A DNA stretch of 64,000 nt from Gammaproteobacteria bacterium RIFCSPHIGHO2_12_FULL_63_22. Lineage in GTDB: Bacteria > Pseudomonadota > Gammaproteobacteria > Xanthomonadales > Xanthomonadaceae. The position numbers and the translations under genes are program-made. Within the stretch, counting starts at the first letter, position 1. Each line of letters opens with the position of its first letter. The notes beneath the pieces were generated by a model. The model was not told the DNA's origin. It ran no database searches and saw nothing but the letters and a program-made list of their open reading frames with translations. The stretch covers positions 6,256 through 70,255 of the forward strand of contig MGYJ01000006.1 of the NCBI GenBank assembly GCA_001801685.1. The letters run 5' to 3'. Of the stretch, positions 60,617-64,000 are shown in pieces.

Positions 60617-61299
60617 GAATCCTGATCGTTGACGACGATGTCGAGCTGGTCGGCCTCTTGCGCTTTGCGCTGACCAGTGGCGGCTACACCGTGGTGACCG
60701 CTTTCGATGGTCAGCAAGCGCTGCGACGCTTGCATGACGACATGCCCGACCTGGTGATCCTGGACGTCAACCTGCCGCTGCTCGATGGCTTCCAGGTACT
60801 CGACCAGTTGCGCAAGATCAGCCAGGTGCCGGTGATGATGTTGACGGTTCGCGATGCGGAAGAGGATGAAGTGCGCGGCCTGGATCTCGGCGCCGACGAC
60901 TACCTGACCAAACCCTTCAGCCCGCGCGCCTTGCTGGCACGCGTGCGTTCCCTGCTGCGTCGTGGCACCGAAACCGTGGAAGACCCGGTGCTGGCCTGGG
61001 GTCCCCTGTCGATTGACGTGGAGCGCAGCGAAGCCCAAGTGGCCGGCAATGACCCATTCCGGCTTTCGCTGCTGGAATTGCGCCTGCTGCGGCTTCTGCT
61101 GAGCCATCGCGGCCGACCGGTGGAAGCCGACGCCCTGATCCAGTTCGTTTGGGCCGACCGCGAGGCGGCCGATCGGGAATCGTTGAAGCAGGTCGTGCAC
61201 CGCCTTCGCCGCAAGCTGGCAAGCGCGGGCGGCGCGCCTGGCTGGATCGAGTACGTTCCGAACGCAGGTTATGCCTTCGCGGCGCCACAACCTGGCTGA
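60613..61299 (+). CDS. OmpR-family response regulator
   Basis: A 228-residue protein. The receiver domain has ILIVDDDVELVGLL, the phosphate acceptor Asp51 in VILDVNLPLLDGF, and KPF in LTKPFSPRALLARV. The winged helix (about residues 130-225) contains LLELRLLRLLLSHRGRPVEAD, a helix with DRESLKQVVHRLRRKL and a terminal YVPNAGYAF. It is coupled to the histidine kinase. The last 31 bases overlap the 3' end of the convergent glutamate-cysteine ligase-like gene. Confidence 0.92.
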   Translation: MRILIVDDDVELVGLLRFALTSGGYTVVTAFDGQQALRRLHDDMPDLVILDVNLPLLDGFQVLDQLRKISQVPVMMLTVRDAEEDEVRGLDLGADDYLTKPFSPRALLARVRSLLRRGTETVEDPVLAWGPLSIDVERSEAQVAGNDPFRLSLLELRLLRLLLSHRGRPVEADALIQFVWADREAADRESLKQVVHRLRRKLASAGGAPGWIEYVPNAGYAFAAPQPG

Positions 61300-62462
61300 A
61301 TGATTCGGGGCGTCGGGACCCGCGATGCGGGCGCACCGACGGCCGCTGTCGTATCTACCAGCCAGTCCACCACGCCTTCAAGCGCCGCATCCGACGACAA
61401 ACCTGCTTCGCATAGCCGCTGGTGCAGGTCCAGCTGGTGGTGCGCGCTGGTACCCCGCGACGAAATGGCGCTGGCATGCGCGAGTTCACTCTCGCAATGC
61501 AGGGCGTCCGCGTCGGGAGCCACCAACTTCATCATCGATTCGAGCGCCTGGTCGAAACCCACCAGGCTTCGGCTTCGCTCGTGGATGAAGCTCGCCTGCG
61601 TACCGTAGCGCTTGGCTCGCCAGCGGTTCTCGTCCACGACGCGGCGGGTCAGTGCGGTCCGGTCGAGCCCCAGCGTTGGTCGCCGGATATGGGCGCGCAC
61701 CAGGCAGCGAAAGAGGGCGGCAATGGCAAGTGCATCATCCAGGCGAGTGCAGGAGTCGGCGATCCGTAGCTCAAGCGTGGGAAACCTCGACGACGGGCGA
61801 ATGGCCCACCACAGGAAACTCCCGTCACGCAACGCGCCGCACGTCGCCAGCAGGTCGATGAACGACGCATACTGCTGCTCATCGTCGAATGCGTCCGGAA
61901 CGCCTGATCGCGGCCACTCGTCATACGCTGCCTGGCGGTAGCTCAACAGGCCGGTGTCCCGCCGATTCCAGAATGGCGATGATGTCGAAAGCGCAAGAAA
62001 GATGGGAAGCCATGGCATCAGCCGGTTCATCAGCATGACGCGATCGATATGGCTGGGTACGGACACGTGCACATGCAATGCAGAAAGCAGGTTGCGACGA
62101 CCCACCATCTGGTAGTCGTCGATCAGTTGGTCGTAACGGGCCTCGGACGTGTGGCTTTGTTCATCCCACGCGGCCAAGGGATGGGTGCCCGCCGCCATCA
62201 GCGACATGTCCATCGAGGTGGCGACCGCGCCGACTCCAGCGCGAAGTTCCGACAATTCACGACGCGCCATCGCCGAATCGTGCAGGATTGGCGTTGAGAC
62301 CTCTACCTGCGGAAGTTGCATCTCGTGCTGGACATTGTCGCCGAAGCGATATCGGCAGGCAGCCATGAACGGGGTTGGAACCGAAGCAACGAGGCCGCGG
62401 GTTTCAGGGTCGACGAGAAAGTATTCTTCCTCGATCCCGTAGGTGATCGGGGCAATTTTCAT
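61269..62462 (-). CDS. Carboxylate-amine ligase / glutamate-cysteine ligase type 2 homologue (YbdK family)
   Basis: A 397-residue protein. The GCS2 signatures are YGIEEEYFLVDPETR near the N-terminus, VSTPILHD, SALHVHVSVPS, the SSPFWNRRDTGLLSYR motif and PTLELRIADSC late. Members couple glutamate with an amine, using ATP. The E. coli relative has 372 residues. ATG 62462 is chosen; an ATG 18 bases upstream is equally possible. It is divergent from the PuuD-like gene by 112 bases and convergent with the response regulator. Confidence 0.85.
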   Translation of the reverse strand: MKIAPITYGIEEEYFLVDPETRGLVASVPTPFMAACRYRFGDNVQHEMQLPQVEVSTPILHDSAMARRELSELRAGVGAVATSMDMSLMAAGTHPLAAWDEQSHTSEARYDQLIDDYQMVGRRNLLSALHVHVSVPSHIDRVMLMNRLMPWLPIFLALSTSSPFWNRRDTGLLSYRQAAYDEWPRSGVPDAFDDEQQYASFIDLLATCGALRDGSFLWWAIRPSSRFPTLELRIADSCTRLDDALAIAALFRCLVRAHIRRPTLGLDRTALTRRVVDENRWRAKRYGTQASFIHERSRSLVGFDQALESMMKLVAPDADALHCESELAHASAISSRGTSAHHQLDLHQRLCEAGLSSDAALEGVVDWLVDTTAAVGAPASRVPTPRIIQPGCGAAKA

Positions 62463-62574
62463 GTCCAGATGATGACCCATGCGGCAGTTAGACTGCAGTT
62501 GCCGCGCGGTTACGAAGTGGTTGCCATGTGGCCGGCGGTCATTTTGACGTAGCGTTAAGTGGAGGTGAAACAGC

Positions 62575-63378
62575 ATGACGGAAAATGCATTGCGCCCGAT
62601 GATAGGGCTTTCGCCGCGACTGCTGCGGCAAGTCCCCGCAGAGCTCGGCTTTCGTGGAAAGACGCTGCAATACCTCGAACAATCCGTAGCTTCATGGGTG
62701 ATGTCGGGCGATGCCATCGCCGTGATGATCCCATCGGTCATCCGCGACACCACGCCAACCGACACGACGGGTTCGGCGCGGGAATTCGCAGCGCGCCTGG
62801 ACGGGCTCGTGCTGCAGGGCGGCGCGGACATCCATCCCAGTTGTTATGGTGGGCAACCCATGCACGCCGAGTCCGTCACCGATGTGGTGCGCGACCTGTT
62901 CGAACTCGAACTGCTGCGGGAGTTCATCGCCGCCGGAAAGCCCGTGCTTGGCATTTGCCGCGGCATGCAATTGATCAACGTACTGTTTGGCGGCAGCTTG
63001 CACCAGGACCTGCTGGAGGCTGGCGCTGCGCGCGACGCGCACGTAATCGCGGGCGCGGAAGAAACCTATCGGCATGGATTGTCCATCGTGCCCGGGGGCT
63101 GGCTGAGCACCCTGTATGGCGGCGTCGTTGCGGCGCAGGTCAATTCAATCCACCACCAAGGCATCGACAAGGTGGGCGACGGGCTGGAGATCGAAGCCCG
63201 ATCGCACGATGGGGTCATCGAGGCGGTCAGGCGGCCGGGCGCCGGCTTCGTGGTGGGAGTGCAGTGGCATCCCGAGTTTCACGATCACCGCTTTCCCGAC
63301 CTCCTGCCCTCGTCGCCGCTGATGGATGCCTTCCTGGGGCAGGCCCGCCAGTCAACCAATCGCCCGGCGGGGCGTTAA
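62575..63378 (+). CDS. Class I glutamine amidotransferase-like gamma-glutamyl hydrolase (PuuD-type)
   Basis: A 267-residue protein. GLVLQGGADIHPSCYG, the nucleophile in GKPVLGICRGMQLINVLFGGSLHQD and QWHPEF near the end are the Cys, His and Glu of the triad, in the peptidase C26 layout. PuuD relatives hydrolyse gamma-glutamyl amides, for example gamma-glutamyl-GABA. GGAGGTG precedes the ATG. It is divergent from the glutamate ligase gene, so the two may make and break gamma-glutamyl bonds in the same pathway. Confidence 0.85.
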   Translation: MTENALRPMIGLSPRLLRQVPAELGFRGKTLQYLEQSVASWVMSGDAIAVMIPSVIRDTTPTDTTGSAREFAARLDGLVLQGGADIHPSCYGGQPMHAESVTDVVRDLFELELLREFIAAGKPVLGICRGMQLINVLFGGSLHQDLLEAGAARDAHVIAGAEETYRHGLSIVPGGWLSTLYGGVVAAQVNSIHHQGIDKVGDGLEIEARSHDGVIEAVRRPGAGFVVGVQWHPEFHDHRFPDLLPSSPLMDAFLGQARQSTNRPAGR

Positions 63379-63412
63379 CTTCATCCAAGCCCACCGCTGC
63401 AAAGGATTCCAG

Positions 63413-63904
63413 ATGAAGAAGATGATTGCCCTGACCGTCGGCCTGCTGGCCGCCTCCATCGCCGTCGCCCAGCAGGCAGGCCCGCGCAAGGGCGAGGGCC
63501 GTGACCCCGAAGCCCGCGCCGCCGCCTTCGCTGCCAGCGATACCAATCGCGATGGCAAGTTGAGCCTGGCCGAGTTCGAGGCCGCCCGCACGCAAAAGCT
63601 TGCCGAACAGTTTGCGAAGATGGACGAGAACAAGGACGGCGGACTCACCCAGGACGAGATGCGCGAAGCCGTGCGCGAACACCGGCACATGCGCTCGGCG
63701 CGCAAGCACCAGGCGATGGCGATGCGCGAGCATGCCCGTGCGTTGGACACGAATGGAGACAAGTCGCTAAGCCGTTCGGAAATCGGTGACAAGATGCCGA
63801 AGCTCAGCGAAAACTTCGACGCCATCGATCTCGACAAAGACGGCAAGTTGAGCGGCGACGAAATGCGTGCCGGCCGCCAGGCCCTACGCAAGCCCGCGAA
63901 CTGA
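63413..63904 (+). CDS. Secreted EF-hand protein
   Basis: A 163-residue exported protein. The signal peptide ends at IAVAQ. There are four EF-hand-like loops: DTNRDGKLSLAEFE, DENKDGGLTQDEMR, DTNGDKSLSRSEIG and DLDKDGKLSGDEMR. The loops lie in two pairs separated by a basic His-rich helix (EHRHMRSARKHQ). It should bind calcium in the periplasm or outside. AAAGGA precedes ATG 63413. No enzyme domain is present. Confidence 0.85.
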   Translation: MKKMIALTVGLLAASIAVAQQAGPRKGEGRDPEARAAAFAASDTNRDGKLSLAEFEAARTQKLAEQFAKMDENKDGGLTQDEMREAVREHRHMRSARKHQAMAMREHARALDTNGDKSLSRSEIGDKMPKLSENFDAIDLDKDGKLSGDEMRAGRQALRKPAN

Positions 63905-64000
63905 GGCCACGGCCAGGGCCCGCGACGTGCCGCCCTGCAGATAGGCGCGCACGTCCAGAGCATCCGCACCCACGGCCGCGAGCGCGTCTTCCAGGCGTGT
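63884..64000 (-). CDS. Partial gene, C-terminal end only
   Basis: An open frame of 38 residues (start TRLEDALAAVGADALDVRAY) runs from the right edge to a TAG at 63884-63886. It overlaps the end of the EF-hand gene by 21 bases. Codon use is compatible with coding. Identity cannot be decided from this piece. Confidence 0.3.
   Translation of the reverse strand, partial: TRLEDALAAVGADALDVRAYLQGGTSRALAVASVRGLA

Noticed and set aside
1-64000. tRNA, rRNA, CRISPR array, insertion sequence, integrase or phage gene
   Set aside because: I looked for T-loop motifs, regular spaced repeats and recombinase/transposase motifs and found none that could be supported. A proper tRNAscan, CRISPR and IS search was not possible.

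Overview
The window is GC-rich chromosomal DNA from a Gram-negative bacterium. The suggestive content is outer-membrane and periplasmic lipoproteins, a DUF5916 outer-membrane-like protein, an apolipoprotein N-acyltransferase homologue, DUF6090/DUF4199 plus membrane LuxR genes, a DoxX-pirin-FMN reductase operon and an Ada-AlkA fusion. This mix points to the Gammaproteobacteria, most likely the order Lysobacterales (Xanthomonadales). That placement is inference; no rRNA, tRNA or ribosomal protein gene is present to confirm it. No CRISPR array, prophage, insertion sequence or replication origin was seen.

Layout. 1-2700: a less GC-biased, orphan-rich stretch (membrane protein plus lipoprotein pair, DUF2971 protein). 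2751-6120: threonine synthase-like enzyme, a HigB/HigA-type toxin-antitoxin pair with a readable promoter and operator, a DUF2442 protein, and a YCII-like/DUF5990 pair. 6192-8852: membrane protein, then a DUF2975/small-HTH module whose promoter carries twin operators, then a secreted alpha/beta hydrolase. 8953-19141: mostly exported or membrane proteins of unknown role, a secreted sphingomyelinase-like phosphodiesterase, MAPEG and GST-like proteins, and a prohibitin-type SPFH protein closed by a terminator. 19230-24119: DUF1428, a DUF5671/pseudopilin-like pair, and an Lnt-like acyltransferase coupled to an anchored proline-rich protein. 24146-35345: a run of exported enzymes (SGNH hydrolase, CBM9/DUF5916 protein, PhoX-like, CehA/McbA PHP hydrolase with Ig-like and C-terminal modules, M23 peptidase, M20 amidohydrolase).

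35361-40745: small proteins, the DoxX-pirin-FMN reductase operon, DUF6090, DUF4199 with a membrane-tethered LuxR regulator, and a TetR gene with its operator co-transcribed with an HMA-like small protein. 40953-49196: the most unusual part. A four-gene minus-strand operon encodes a cytoplasmic SGNH hydrolase, a ComEC-like metallo-beta-lactamase lipoprotein, a trypsin-fold protease and an 1194-residue patatin whose catalytic motifs are separated by about eight membrane spans. It lies between an intact and a 5'-truncated RcnB-family gene that share a 32-bp identical segment in direct orientation. 49300-52943: cysteine synthase-glutaredoxin fusion and an alkylation-repair operon (Ada-AlkA fusion plus Ogt). 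53068-64000: M64 peptidase, AraC regulator with divergent carboxymuconolactone decarboxylase, YdcZ-like protein, GYF/TPR protein, GST, a candidate ~77-nt small RNA or attenuator upstream of a histidine kinase/response regulator pair, a glutamate-cysteine ligase type 2 homologue divergent from a PuuD-like amidase, and an EF-hand protein.

How parts work together: the clearest functional units are the toxin-antitoxin module, the DUF2975 module, the alkylation-repair operon, the two-component system and the four-hydrolase operon. Most of the rest are single genes for envelope or extracellular hydrolysis.
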